Positions 19,642 to 28,012 of a DNA stretch of 64,000 bases are shown here, piece after piece (positions within the stretch are counted from its first letter, which is position 1; each line of letters begins with the position of its first letter). The notes beneath the pieces are model-generated. The model was not told the origin of the DNA. It was given only the letters and a program-made list of their open reading frames with translations, and ran no database searches. The position numbers and the translations under genes are program-made. The stretch comes from Microbacterium enclense (GTDB lineage: Bacteria; Actinomycetota; Actinomycetes; Actinomycetales; Microbacteriaceae): positions 1 to 64,000 of the forward strand of contig NZ_RBZY01000002.1 in the NCBI RefSeq assembly GCF_004022425.1, in the 5' to 3' direction.

Positions 19642-20577
19642 GTGCGCAACATCGGTATCGACATCGGCGGCACGAAGATCGCCGGTGGCGTGGTCGACGA
19701 GGACGGCACCATCGTCGAGAAGCTCCGCGTGGACACTCCGCTCGATCCGATCGCCCTCGTGGACGCGGTCGTCGACATGGCCGACCACCTGCGCCGCGCG
19801 CACGAGGTGCACGCGATCGGCGTCGCCGCCGCGGGCTTCATCAGCCGCGACCGGAGCACCGTCATCTACGCACCCAACATCGATTGGCGCGACGAACCTC
19901 TGCGGGCGCGTCTCGAGGTGCGCCTCGACACCCCCGTGACGATCGAGAACGACGCCAACGCCGCCGGGTGGGGCGAGTACCGCTTCGGTGCAGGGCGGGG
20001 CGTTCGCGACATGGTCATGCTGACGATGGGCACCGGGGTCGGCGGTGCCGTCGTGAGCGACGGCGAGCTGTTCCGCGGGGGCCACGGCATCGGCGCCGAA
20101 CTCGGTCATCTCCGGTTCGTTCGCGGCGGCCACCCGTGCGGGTGCGGACAGAACGGATGCCTCGAGCAGTACGCGTCGGGGCGCGCCCTGCAGCGCGAGG
20201 CCAACGCCATCGCCGACGAGGGCGGCATCGGTGCGGCACTGGCCGCCGTCCGCGACGAGAAGGGGGCGATCCCGGGCCCCACGGTGTCGCGGCTCGTGCT
20301 CGCGGGCGATCCCGGCGCCATCGAGGCGCTGCGCCGCGTCGCCACAGCCCTGGGCGAGGCGTGCGGCGGGTTCCAGGCCGTGCTCGATCCCGAACTGTTC
20401 GTCATCGGCGGGGGAGTGGCCCAGCTCGGCGCCGACCTCCTCGTCCCCGTGAAGCTCGCCTACGAGACGTCGCTTCCGGGGTACGGTGAGCGTCCGGTGG
20501 CCGAGTTCACGATCGCGCGACTGGGCAACGACGCCGGTCTCATCGGGGTTGCAGACCTCGCCGGGAAGGAGCGCTGA
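19642..20577 (+). CDS. glk: ROK-family glucokinase
   Basis: A 311-residue sugar kinase. The phosphate loop IDIGGTKIAGG opens the protein, the catalytic Asp is in ENDANAAGWGEY, and the ROK zinc finger is complete: GAELGHLRF followed by HPCGCGQNGCLEQYASG. The pattern is that of actinobacterial ATP-dependent glucokinases. TAGACT at 19595-19600 is a likely -10, and GAGGGGAG precedes the GTG start, so this gene has a leader. PlsC follows after 2 nt in an apparent operon, an order also known from corynebacteria. Confidence 0.93.
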   Translation: MRNIGIDIGGTKIAGGVVDEDGTIVEKLRVDTPLDPIALVDAVVDMADHLRRAHEVHAIGVAAAGFISRDRSTVIYAPNIDWRDEPLRARLEVRLDTPVTIENDANAAGWGEYRFGAGRGVRDMVMLTMGTGVGGAVVSDGELFRGGHGIGAELGHLRFVRGGHPCGCGQNGCLEQYASGRALQREANAIADEGGIGAALAAVRDEKGAIPGPTVSRLVLAGDPGAIEALRRVATALGEACGGFQAVLDPELFVIGGGVAQLGADLLVPVKLAYETSLPGYGERPVAEFTIARLGNDAGLIGVADLAGKER

Positions 20578-20579
20578 CG

Positions 20580-21293
20580 ATGTTCTACTGGCTCATGAAG
20601 TACGTGGTCATCGGGCCGGTCATCAAGGCCGTGTTCCGCCCTTGGATCGTGGGCCGGCGGAACATCCCGCGCGACGGAGCGGCGATCCTCGCGAGCAATC
20701 ACCTGTCGTTCTCGGACTCGATCTTCCTCCCCCTGATGATCGACCGGCGGATGGCGTTCCTCGCCAAGAGCGACTACTTCACCGGCCGGGGGCTGAAGGG
20801 CTGGGCGACCCGGCTGTTCTTCACGGCGACGGGGCAGCTTCCCATCGACCGCTCGGGCGGCAAGGCCTCGGAGGCGTCGCTGAACACCGGGCTCGGCGTG
20901 CTCGGGCGGGGTGAGCTCCTCGGCATCTACCCCGAGGGCACCCGCAGCCCCGACGGCACGCTGTACCGGGGGCGCACCGGCATCGCGCGGATGGCGCTGG
21001 AGGCCCGCGTCCCCGTCATCCCCGTCGTGATGGTCGACACCGGCGCGGTCATGCCGATCGGTCAGCGCCTCCCGCGCGTCGGACGGGTCGGAATCGTCAT
21101 CGGCGAGCCGCTCGACTTCTCCCGCTTCGAGGGGATGGAGAGCGACCGCTACATCCTCCGCTCGGTCACGGACGAGATCATGGTCGCTCTCCAGCGGCTC
21201 GGGGAACAGCGCTACGAAGACGTCTACGCCTCCACGGTGAAGGACCGTCTGGCCAGTGCACAGGCGGCGAAGGCGCCCGCGGCGCGCCACTAG
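20580..21293 (+). CDS. plsC: 1-acyl-sn-glycerol-3-phosphate acyltransferase
   Basis: A 237-residue membrane-associated acyltransferase that makes phosphatidic acid. Motif I appears as NHLSFSDS (in place of NHxxxxD) and motif III as YPEGTRSPDG; FTATGQLPIDRSGG and VPVIPVV mark the other conserved blocks. A short hydrophobic N-terminus (MFYWLMKYVVIGPVIKAVF) may dip into the membrane. It is translated from the glk message (2-nt gap), and its TAG stop is shared with the aroG -10 box. Confidence 0.92.
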   Translation: MFYWLMKYVVIGPVIKAVFRPWIVGRRNIPRDGAAILASNHLSFSDSIFLPLMIDRRMAFLAKSDYFTGRGLKGWATRLFFTATGQLPIDRSGGKASEASLNTGLGVLGRGELLGIYPEGTRSPDGTLYRGRTGIARMALEARVPVIPVVMVDTGAVMPIGQRLPRVGRVGIVIGEPLDFSRFEGMESDRYILRSVTDEIMVALQRLGEQRYEDVYASTVKDRLASAQAAKAPAARH

Positions 21294-21296
21294 ACT
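21291..21296 (+). promoter_or_regulatory. leaderless -10 box for aroG, overlapping the plsC stop codon
   Basis: TAGACT begins with the plsC TAG stop (21291-21293), and 6 nt later comes the GTG of aroG at 21303. Confidence 0.6.
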
Positions 21297-21302
21297 TCAG
21301 GG

Positions 21303-22640
21303 GTGAATCAGCAGCTCCACGACCTCGACCACTGGCGGACCCTGCCCATCAAGCAGCAGCCCCAGTGGTATGACGAGGCCGCGGTGGCCGCGGCATCCGC
21401 CGAACTGGCCACCCTCCCGCCGCTCGTCTTCGCCGGCGAGGTCGACAACCTCCGCGATCGTCTGGCCCGCGCCGCGGCCGGTCAGGCGTTCCTGCTCCAG
21501 GGCGGCGACTGCGCCGAGACCTTCGCCGGTGCGACCGCCGAGCAGATCCGCAACCGCATCAAGACGGTGCTCCAGATGGCCGTGGTCCTCACCTACGGCG
21601 CCTCGATGCCCGTGGTGAAGATGGGGCGGATGGCGGGTCAGTTCGCCAAGCCGCGTTCGAGCGACACCGAGACCCGCGGCGACGTCACCCTGCCGGCGTA
21701 CCGCGGTGACATCGTCAACGGCTACGACTTCACCGAGGAGTCCCGAAAGGCCGACCCGGCGCGCCTGCTCAAGGGCTACCACACGGCCGCGTCGACGCTG
21801 AACCTCATCCGGGCGTTCACTCAAGGCGGCTTCGCGGATCTCCGCGAGGTCCATAGCTGGAACAAGGGCTTCGCGAGCAACCCGGCCAACCAGGCGTACG
21901 AGAGCATGGCGGCCGAGATCGACCGTGCCATCAAGTTCATGGAGGCCGCCGGGGCCAACTTCGACGAGCTGACCCGCGTGGAGTTCTACACCGGGCACGA
22001 AGGTCTGCTCATGGACTACGAGCGTCCGATGACCCGCATCGATTCACGCACGGGCCTGGCGTACAACACCTCGTCGCACTTCCAGTGGATCGGCGAGCGC
22101 ACGCGCGAGCTCGACGGCGCGCACGTCGACTATTTCTCGAAGATCCGCAACCCCATCGGGGTGAAGCTGGGACCCACGACGACGCCCGAGACGGCCCTCG
22201 CTCTCATCGACAAGCTCGATCCCGAGCGCGAGCCCGGACGGCTCACGTTCATCACCCGCATGGGTGCGGGCAAGATCCGCGAGGCACTGCCGCCGCTCCT
22301 CGAGGCCGTTCGCGCGTCGGGCGCGACCCCGCTGTGGGTGACCGACCCCATGCACGGCAACGGCATCACGACGCCCACCGGGTACAAGACCCGTCGCTTC
22401 GACGACGTGGTCGACGAGGTGCGCGGGTTCTTCGAGGCACACCGCCAGGTGGGCACGCACCCCGGTGGCATCCACGTCGAATTGACCGGCGACGACGTCA
22501 CGGAGTGCCTGGGCGGTTCCGAGATGATCGACGAGGCCACCCTCGCCACCCGGTACGAGAGCCTGTGCGACCCGCGCCTTAACCACCGTCAGAGCCTCGA
22601 GCTCGCGTTCCTCGTCGCCGAGGAGCTCGAGAAGCGCTGA
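21303..22640 (+). CDS. aroG: class II 3-deoxy-7-phosphoheptulonate (DAHP) synthase
   Basis: A 445-residue type II DAHP synthase, the first shikimate-pathway enzyme, joining phosphoenolpyruvate and erythrose 4-phosphate. Family motifs are clear: LQGGDCAETF (metal Cys), RMAGQFAKPRS, GVKLGPTTTPE, and THPGGIHVELTGDDVTECLGG near the end. The N-terminal extension responsible for aromatic feedback in the mycobacterial enzyme is present in outline. The GTG start is leaderless by its -10 box. A strong terminator follows and faces the convergent kinase gene. Confidence 0.96.
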   Translation: MNQQLHDLDHWRTLPIKQQPQWYDEAAVAAASAELATLPPLVFAGEVDNLRDRLARAAAGQAFLLQGGDCAETFAGATAEQIRNRIKTVLQMAVVLTYGASMPVVKMGRMAGQFAKPRSSDTETRGDVTLPAYRGDIVNGYDFTEESRKADPARLLKGYHTAASTLNLIRAFTQGGFADLREVHSWNKGFASNPANQAYESMAAEIDRAIKFMEAAGANFDELTRVEFYTGHEGLLMDYERPMTRIDSRTGLAYNTSSHFQWIGERTRELDGAHVDYFSKIRNPIGVKLGPTTTPETALALIDKLDPEREPGRLTFITRMGAGKIREALPPLLEAVRASGATPLWVTDPMHGNGITTPTGYKTRRFDDVVDEVRGFFEAHRQVGTHPGGIHVELTGDDVTECLGGSEMIDEATLATRYESLCDPRLNHRQSLELAFLVAEELEKR

Positions 22641-22661
22641 GTCCGCAGACGCGCTCCGGAC

Positions 22662-22697
22662 AGAACGCCCCCGACCCTCCCGGGTCGGGGGCGTTCT
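22662..22697. terminator. bidirectional terminator between aroG and the kinase gene
   Basis: AGAACGCCCCCGACCC (22662-22677) pairs exactly with the segment 22682-22697 around a 4-nt loop; T-rich sequence follows on the plus strand. Confidence 0.88.
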
Positions 22698-22713
22698 CTC
22701 TCGAGTGGCGGGA

Positions 22714-24642
22714 TCAGCCGGTACTGAATACGCGCACCGAGGTGCCGGGGCGATGGCTCGTTCCCGGCTGAGGATCGGTGCGGCTGACGGTGAAGATGCC
22801 CCACACGAGCTCGGGCAGGGCGGTGCCCGGCTCGAAACCGGCGGCACGCAGGGCGTCTATCGCGTCGGCGACCGTCCGACCGGAGACGTCGGGAACCATG
22901 ATCGGGCGAGGACCTTCCGAGATGAGCAGCGTGACAGTCTCGCCGGGTCGCCAGTTGCCCTCCTCCGGTCGATCCAGGATGCCGATGACCGCCCCCTCGT
23001 CGACCGAGTTGCTGTACTCGGTGGGGCGGTCGCCCGACACCTGCAGGCCCGCGGCCTCGAGCTCGCGGACCGCGCGGTCCACGCCGAGCCCGGCGACATC
23101 AGGCACGGGACCGCTGGAGACCAGCATGGAGGCGGAGTCGCCTTCGAGCACGGTGCAGCCGTCGGTGCAGGCGAACGACTCGCCCCCCGCCCGCGGGGTC
23201 ACGGTGACGGAGAGCACCGTGCCGGCGTCGGCGTCGGCGAACTCCTGGGCGTCGTCGCCCACGGTCACCACAGCGGCGGTCAGGATGCCGCGGGCGTCGT
23301 CGGCCGGGCGCCCACCCAGGCCCTCGATCTCATGCGAGGCCGGACCGACCGAGACGAAGACGGTGACCGGCGCGCCCTTGTCGAGGCGCGTGCCCCATGT
23401 GGGATCCGACCCGACGGTCGTCCCGGCGGGGATCTCGAGGTCGTTCACCTCCTTCGCCTGCGGGACGAGCTGCTGCTCGGCCAGCAGGGCCTCGGCGTCG
23501 GCGAGACTCATCCGCGACACGTCGGGGACCGCTACGAGCGAGCCGGGCCCGGAGCCGAACCACCACCCGGCGCCGGCGGCGCCGGCGGCGAGCATCAGAA
23601 CGAGGGCGAACAGCCAGATCCCGCGCGTGGTCCGGCGACGCGTGCGCTGACGCAGGCGCGTGGAGTTGTCGACGTCTTCGGTCGCCGCGGTCGGGGTCAC
23701 CGCCGTCTGGGGAAGGACCTTGGTCAGTTCGCGCGATTCCGCCGCGTCGGCAGTGACCATGCCGACGGCGACCGCGCGAGCGACCTGCGGGGCCAATCCG
23801 AGTTCCTTCTCGATGTCGCGCAGCCGGGCGAGCATGGTGCCCGCATCGACGGGCCGCTCCGCCGGTTCGCGCTCGGTCGCCCACAGCACGAGCTCGTCGA
23901 GCTGCTCGGGCACCCCGGGGTTCTTGGCGCTGGGACGCGGCACCGAGTCGGTCGCGTGCTGGTACGCGATCTGCATGGGCTGCTCGCCCTTGTACGGCTG
24001 CTCACCGACGAGCATCTCGTACAGCATGATGCCGAGCGAGTAGATGTCGCTGCGCGCGTCGGCGGTGCCGCGCGTGACGAGCTCGGGGGCGAGGTAGGCG
24101 ATCGTGCCCATGAGCTGCGCGCCGCTGGCGGTGTTCGCCGTGGTGGCGCGCGCGAGCCCGAAGTCGCCGATCTTGATGCGGCCGTCCTCGGCGAGGAGCA
24201 CGTTCTCGGGCTTCACGTCGCGGTGGACGATACCCGCGCGGTGGGCGGCGGCGAGCCCTGAGAGGATGGCATCCATGATCGTCAGGGTCTGATCGACCGT
24301 GAGGCGCTTGTGCTCGCGCAGCAGCTCGCGCAGCGTGATGCCGGGCAGGTACTCCATGACGAGGTAGGCCATGTCGCCGTCCTGGCCCTGGTCGAACACG
24401 TTGACCACGTGGGGATCCGCCAGACGGGCCGCGGAGCGGGCTTCCTGGATGAACCGGCTCTGGAACACGGTGTCGTCGCTCAGGTGGCCGTGCATGACCT
24501 TGAGCGCGATCCGGCGCTCGAGGCGCAGGTCGGTTGCGACGTAGACGGTCGCCATGCCGCCGCGCGCGATGCGCGCACGCACGCGGTATCGGCCGTCGAC
24601 GAGACGGCCGATCAGCGGGTCGGCCTGCTGACTCGTGCTCAC
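22714..24642 (-). CDS. pknL: PASTA-domain Ser/Thr protein kinase (PknL type)
   Basis: A 642-residue transmembrane kinase. The catalytic domain (about 20-280) has the Gly loop ARGGMATVYVA, Lys48, HRDVKPEN (Asp142), DFG (160-162) and APE (185-187), with activation-loop threonines 167, 168 and 171. One membrane span (341-362) leads to four extracellular PASTA repeats (about 370-436, 437-512, 513-580, 581-642). The second repeat is divergent and carries a Cys pair (FACTDGCT). Position beside aroG, an Rv2175c-like gene and an idsA-like gene identifies it as the PknL orthologue, which has PASTA repeats in corynebacteria but not in M. tuberculosis. Sensing of peptidoglycan or lipid II fragments is inferred. 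Confidence 0.9.
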   Translation of the reverse strand: MSTSQQADPLIGRLVDGRYRVRARIARGGMATVYVATDLRLERRIALKVMHGHLSDDTVFQSRFIQEARSAARLADPHVVNVFDQGQDGDMAYLVMEYLPGITLRELLREHKRLTVDQTLTIMDAILSGLAAAHRAGIVHRDVKPENVLLAEDGRIKIGDFGLARATTANTASGAQLMGTIAYLAPELVTRGTADARSDIYSLGIMLYEMLVGEQPYKGEQPMQIAYQHATDSVPRPSAKNPGVPEQLDELVLWATEREPAERPVDAGTMLARLRDIEKELGLAPQVARAVAVGMVTADAAESRELTKVLPQTAVTPTAATEDVDNSTRLRQRTRRRTTRGIWLFALVLMLAAGAAGAGWWFGSGPGSLVAVPDVSRMSLADAEALLAEQQLVPQAKEVNDLEIPAGTTVGSDPTWGTRLDKGAPVTVFVSVGPASHEIEGLGGRPADDARGILTAAVVTVGDDAQEFADADAGTVLSVTVTPRAGGESFACTDGCTVLEGDSASMLVSSGPVPDVAGLGVDRAVRELEAAGLQVSGDRPTEYSNSVDEGAVIGILDRPEEGNWRPGETVTLLISEGPRPIMVPDVSGRTVADAIDALRAAGFEPGTALPELVWGIFTVSRTDPQPGTSHRPGTSVRVFSTG

Positions 24643-24648
24643 GGGTCG

Positions 24649-24654
24649 AGTCTA
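24649..24654 (-). promoter_or_regulatory. leaderless -10 box for the kinase gene
   Basis: TAGACT on the minus strand, then 6 nt (cgaccc), then the GTG at 24642. Confidence 0.6.
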
Positions 24655-24696
24655 CGGAGCGCCCCCTGTGAGCCCGGGGAGCGGCTCACCTTCGCA

Positions 24697-25716
24697 TCAG
24701 CCGAGAACCGCGAGCCACACGGTCGCCGGAGCCTCCCACTGGGCGTACCGGTCGGGGTAGGCCGAGATCTGCACCGCCTGCGCGGCGTCCGCGTAGGCCA
24801 TGCCTTCCCACCCCGGGATGTCGAGCAGGCCGCGCGTCGCGGAGCCGTTCGGGTCGGCCGCGCCGCCGTAGAAGACGCGCGTCGCACGATCGCGGTCGAG
24901 GATCTGCTCGCGCGTGCCCCAACCGCTGCTGGGGCGCTGCTGGAACAGCCCCAGCGAGTCGCGGTCGCCCCAGTCGAGGTTGCGCAGCCACGACTCCTGC
25001 ATCGCGGTCCCGAGGGCGATGGCGATCCCGTGGTCCGAGACACCGAGGTCGCGGCCGATGCGGATGATGAGCCGCGCGTTCTCGGACTGCTCGGCGTCGA
25101 GTCCGGGCGCCGTCGCCGGAGCGGTGGATGCCACGGAGCCGGTCGCTCCGCCGTCGGACGGTGCCGGGACCCGCAGCGTCTCGCCGGGGTAGATGATCGA
25201 GGACCGCGTCAGGCCGTTCGCGGTCAGGACCGCGTCGATCGACACGCCGTGCGCCGCGGCGATGCCCGACACGGTATCGCCCGGACGCACGTGATGCTCG
25301 CGCGCGGACGGGGCGGACTCGGCGGCCGCGGGCGGAGCCGGCGGGGCGGCGGGCACCAGGGCGAGCACCTGGCCCGGACGGATGACCGCGGACGCGTCGA
25401 GCGCATTCGCGGCGAGGATCGCGGCGGTGTCGAGCCCGTGGGCACGGGCGATGGCCCACACGGTGTCGCCGGGCTGCACGGTGTACGACACCGCGGAGGT
25501 CGTCGCCGTGAGGGTGGGTCCGCCGAGCGTGCGCGGGGCCGGCGGCACCGCGGAGAGGGCGGGAGCCGGCGGCGCGGCGTGAGCGGCGTTCTGGCCGGAG
25601 AGGGCGAGCGCGATCGTGCCGGCCACGGCGGCGGGCCAGGCCAGGGCGCCGCGAGCGCGTGTGGTGTGGGGGGAGTATCCGTGCGGGCGCGCGGACAGGG
25701 GGGACAGTCGTCGCAT
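24697..25716 (-). CDS. secreted LysM protein with a lytic transglycosylase-like domain
   Basis: A 339-residue exported protein. A signal peptide with a hydrophobic core around 25-40 ends near AAHAA. LysM repeat 1 (about 77-122, SYTVQPGDTVWAIARAHG) and LysM repeat 2 (141-184, HHVRPGDTVSGIAAAHG) bind peptidoglycan and are joined by Ala/Pro-rich linkers. The C-terminal domain has an SLT-like pattern, with a possible catalytic Glu241 in TAMQESWL and DSLGLFQQRPS. It probably cuts or remodels peptidoglycan; activity is inferred. The ATG at 25716 gives a proper signal peptide, and longer readings do not. It sits just upstream of the PASTA kinase on the same strand, a sensible functional neighbour. 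Confidence 0.85.
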   Translation of the reverse strand: MRRLSPLSARPHGYSPHTTRARGALAWPAAVAGTIALALSGQNAAHAAPPAPALSAVPPAPRTLGGPTLTATTSAVSYTVQPGDTVWAIARAHGLDTAAILAANALDASAVIRPGQVLALVPAAPPAPPAAAESAPSAREHHVRPGDTVSGIAAAHGVSIDAVLTANGLTRSSIIYPGETLRVPAPSDGGATGSVASTAPATAPGLDAEQSENARLIIRIGRDLGVSDHGIAIALGTAMQESWLRNLDWGDRDSLGLFQQRPSSGWGTREQILDRDRATRVFYGGAADPNGSATRGLLDIPGWEGMAYADAAQAVQISAYPDRYAQWEAPATVWLAVLG

Positions 25717-25842
25717 GGTGGGGGATCCGTTCTTCCGACTGCCGGCCACGGTCGCACGCCCCGGGACGGATGTCAACGCGTGAGGCTCCTGTGACCGGTG
25801 GGACGCGTGATGTCGTCGTTCCCCCTCCCGACCGAGGGATGA

Positions 25843-25848
25843 GATAGT
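25843..25848 (+). promoter_or_regulatory. possible leaderless -10 box for the Rv2175c-like gene
   Basis: GATAGT is followed by 6 nt and the GTG at 25855. The first base departs from TANNNT, as at mug. Confidence 0.4.
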
Positions 25849-25854
25849 GGCAGG

Positions 25855-26199
25855 GTGACCGAGACGCCCCGCTTCGCAACCGACTGGCTGACCCTCCCCG
25901 ACCTCGTCGATCTGCTCGGGGAGCCGCTCGGACGCGTCCGCCGCCTGCTGGACGATCACTACCTGATCGGGACGCGGCGCGACGGCGTGTTGCGGGTACC
26001 CGCCGCGTTCATCGTCGAGGGGCGGCCGCTCCCGTCGCTGCGCGGGACGATCATCGTGCTTCACGATGCCGGGTTCGACGCGGACGAGACGATCGACTGG
26101 CTGCTCACTCCGGAGGAGACCATCGGGGCGGCCCCGATCGAGGCCCTCCTCGCCGGACGCAAGAGCGAAGTGCGGCGAGTGGCGGCCGCGCTCGCCTGA
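25855..26199 (+). CDS. Rv2175c-like winged-helix DNA-binding protein
   Basis: A 114-residue protein matching the Rv2175c family, a small DNA-binding regulator that is the known substrate of PknL in M. tuberculosis. The body is one helix-turn-helix (WLTLPDLVDLLGEPLGRVRRLLDD) plus a wing and a C-terminal helical tail (LTPEETIGAAPIEALLAGRKSEV). The N-terminal tail contains Thr2, Thr4 and Thr9; the mycobacterial protein is phosphorylated on an N-terminal threonine, so these are candidates. It is transcribed divergently from the LysM-kinase side and converges with idsA. Confidence 0.82.
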   Translation: MTETPRFATDWLTLPDLVDLLGEPLGRVRRLLDDHYLIGTRRDGVLRVPAAFIVEGRPLPSLRGTIIVLHDAGFDADETIDWLLTPEETIGAAPIEALLAGRKSEVRRVAAALA

Positions 26200-26218
26200 A
26201 CCCGGGCGGCCCGACCGG

Positions 26219-27310
26219 TCAGGACGTACGCTGCGTCGCGGCGCGCGCGAGCGCCCGGAGGTCCTCGACGGCCGCGCGACCGAGAGATACCCCGTTCAGC
26301 GCGCCGTCGGCTCGCCGCTCGTACTCGGCGATGAGTTCCTCGGTGCGCGCGAGCGCACCCGTGTCGACGATGGTCTGCTGCATCTCGCGGATGCGGCCGG
26401 CGTCCAGGCTCCGGTCCCCGAGCAGGGCATCGAGGTCGGCGCGGCGCGCGACGGGCAGTGCCTGACGCGCGTAGGCGACGAGGACGGTGCGCTTGCCCTC
26501 TCGGAGATCGTCTCCGGAGGGTTTGCCGGTCACGGCGCTGTCGCCGAAGACGCCGAGGACGTCGTCGCGCAGCTGGAACGCCATGCCGATGTCGTGCCCG
26601 AATCGACCGAGCGCCTCGAGCTGCGCCTCGTCGGCGCCGGCGAGAGCGGCCCCGATCTGAAGGGGCTTCTGGATGCTGTAGCGCGCCGACTTGTAGGAGG
26701 CCACGCGCAGCGCGCGGTCGGCGTGCGCGGCGTCATCGTGCGAGACGTACGCGGACTCCTCGGCGACATCGAGGAACTGTCCGATCGTGACGTCCCGGCG
26801 CATCTGCGCGTACTGCCGGCGGGCCGGTCCCGCGGTCGCCATCCCGTCGAGCGACTCCTCGAGCAGATCGTCGCTCCAGGCGACGAGCAGATCGCCCAGG
26901 AGGACGGCGGCGGAGCGTCCGAACGTCTCGGCGTCGCCGGCCCATCCGGCCTCGATGTGGCCGGCCTGCAGAGCCCGGTGGGCGGCCGGCTGTCCGCGCC
27001 GGGTGTCGGAGTTGTCGATGAGGTCGTCGTGCACGAGCGCGGCTGCCTGGAAGACCTCGAGGGCCGCAGCGACCCCGACTGCGGCGGACTCTCCCGCGGA
27101 GTCGTCGCCACCGGACAGCTCGGTCACCGCACGTCGTCCGCAGAGGAGGAATCGGGCGCGCAGGCGCTTGCCGCCGCGCAACGAGGCGGCGCCGGCGCGG
27201 GCCATTCTCTCCGCCTCGTCTCCCAGCGCGGAGGCGTACGATATCTGTTCAGACACGAACTTGTCGAGTCGCTGAGAAACAGCCTCGATCGGTTCCGGGG
27301 AGGTCGGCAC
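26219..27310 (-). CDS. idsA: polyprenyl (geranylgeranyl-type) diphosphate synthase
   Basis: A 363-residue trans-prenyltransferase. The first Asp-rich motif is DDLID (95-99) in VHDDLIDNSDTRRG, the second is LRDDVLGVFGD, with SIQKPLQIG between them. Small residues before the first motif (QAAALV) suggest a C20 or similar chain length. The product would feed carotenoid, menaquinone or other isoprenoid pathways; the exact length cannot be read from sequence. Its place beside the Rv2175c-like gene mirrors idsA2 in mycobacteria. The GTG start is leaderless by its -10 box. Confidence 0.92.
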   Translation of the reverse strand: MPTSPEPIEAVSQRLDKFVSEQISYASALGDEAERMARAGAASLRGGKRLRARFLLCGRRAVTELSGGDDSAGESAAVGVAAALEVFQAAALVHDDLIDNSDTRRGQPAAHRALQAGHIEAGWAGDAETFGRSAAVLLGDLLVAWSDDLLEESLDGMATAGPARRQYAQMRRDVTIGQFLDVAEESAYVSHDDAAHADRALRVASYKSARYSIQKPLQIGAALAGADEAQLEALGRFGHDIGMAFQLRDDVLGVFGDSAVTGKPSGDDLREGKRTVLVAYARQALPVARRADLDALLGDRSLDAGRIREMQQTIVDTGALARTEELIAEYERRADGALNGVSLGRAAVEDLRALARAATQRTS

Positions 27311-27316
27311 GGGCCT

Positions 27317-27322
27317 AGCCTA
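27317..27322 (-). promoter_or_regulatory. leaderless -10 box for idsA
   Basis: TAGGCT on the minus strand, then 6 nt (aggccc), then the GTG at 27310. Confidence 0.6.
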
Positions 27323-27374
27323 GTGATCCACGCCCCGGGTAGAATCGACCGTACGAAGCAATAGAGGGGGACGC

Positions 27375-27761
27375 ATGCCACTCTCCGAACAGGAGCAGCG
27401 TCTGCTGGACGAGATGGAACGCCATCTCATGAGCAACGACGCCGATGTCGTCACGGCGCCCAGTCGTGCGCTCAGCTACCGCAACATCGTGCTCGGCTCG
27501 ATCCTCGTGCTCGCCGGGCTCGGTGCTCTCATCGTCGGCGTGTCGATCGGCTTCAATACCGGCTTCCTCGGCATCGCCGTGGGTGTCGTCGGCTTCCTCG
27601 TGATGGTCGCGGGCGTCGTCTTCGCCGTGACCCCGACCCGGAACTCGTCGCGGGTGCCGTCGGCGCGAGCGGCCGCGGGCACGCGCGCCCCCCGCGCCTC
27701 CGGCGGATCCTTCATGGACCGGATGAACGACCGCTGGGATCGTCGCAACGAAGGTCGCTGA
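27375..27761 (+). CDS. DUF3040 small membrane protein
   Basis: A 128-residue protein of the DUF3040 family, seen upstream of mraZ throughout actinobacteria (Rv2169c-like). The N-terminus PLSEQEQRLLDEMERHL is the family signature, an amphipathic helix. Two adjacent membrane spans follow (NIVLGSILVLAGLGALIVGV and FLGIAVGVVGFLVMVAGVVF), then a basic Ala/Arg-rich tail. The function is unknown, and a link to cell-wall growth is inferred from position only. TAGAAT at 27340-27345 is a likely -10, and AGGGGG precedes the ATG. Confidence 0.85.
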   Translation: MPLSEQEQRLLDEMERHLMSNDADVVTAPSRALSYRNIVLGSILVLAGLGALIVGVSIGFNTGFLGIAVGVVGFLVMVAGVVFAVTPTRNSSRVPSARAAAGTRAPRASGGSFMDRMNDRWDRRNEGR

Positions 27762-27782
27762 CCCCCTCCCCGAACCTCACTG

Positions 27783-27813
27783 AACACCGGCTCTTCGGAG
27801 CCGGTGTTTTTTT
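27783..27813 (+). terminator. textbook terminator with a UUCG tetraloop
   Basis: AACACCGGCTC (27783-27793), loop TTCG, and GAGCCGGTGTT (27798-27808) form an 11-bp stem closed by the stable C(UUCG)G loop, followed by seven T. It separates the DUF3040 gene from the dcw cluster. Confidence 0.95.
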
Positions 27814-27899
27814 GTGCCCGGCGGGGTGAGCCCGTGGGCACGGGGAGAGGCGCGCGGCCCGGAATTCCTCCCTTTCCCTCCACTCGGGGGTGCCTGGGC

Positions 27900-27970
27900 A
27901 TGGTCGTCCGCGCGTTTCCCGCGTGATCACGCGGGTGCTGTACCCCCGCCACCGGGCGGGTGACGACCAT
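27900..27970. promoter_or_regulatory. nested three-stem structure around an 18-bp palindrome upstream of mraZ
   Basis: This is the main content of the 318-base gap before mraZ. An outer 9-bp inverted repeat, ATGGTCGTC (27900-27908) with GACGACCAT (27962-27970), encloses two more elements: the perfect palindrome CCCGCGTGATCACGCGGG (27918-27935) and a 6-bp hairpin CCCGCC/GGCGGG (27945-27960, loop ACCG). Folded, it is a three-way junction. It could be a structured leader RNA of the dcw operon (an mraW RNA motif is known upstream of such operons in actinobacteria) or a DNA operator. If TAAAGT at 28032 is the only promoter, the element lies upstream of transcription and acts as DNA. Confidence 0.6.
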
Positions 27971-28012
27971 ACACGGCGCACGATCGTCGGGAAAGCCCCA
28001 TGTTTCGATAGC

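Noticed and set aside
22714..24642. Naming the PASTA kinase PknB
   Set aside because: PknB normally lies near the origin with pknA, pbpA, rodA and pstP. Neighbours here (aroG, an Rv2175c-like gene, an idsA-like gene, the dcw cluster) identify the PknL locus.
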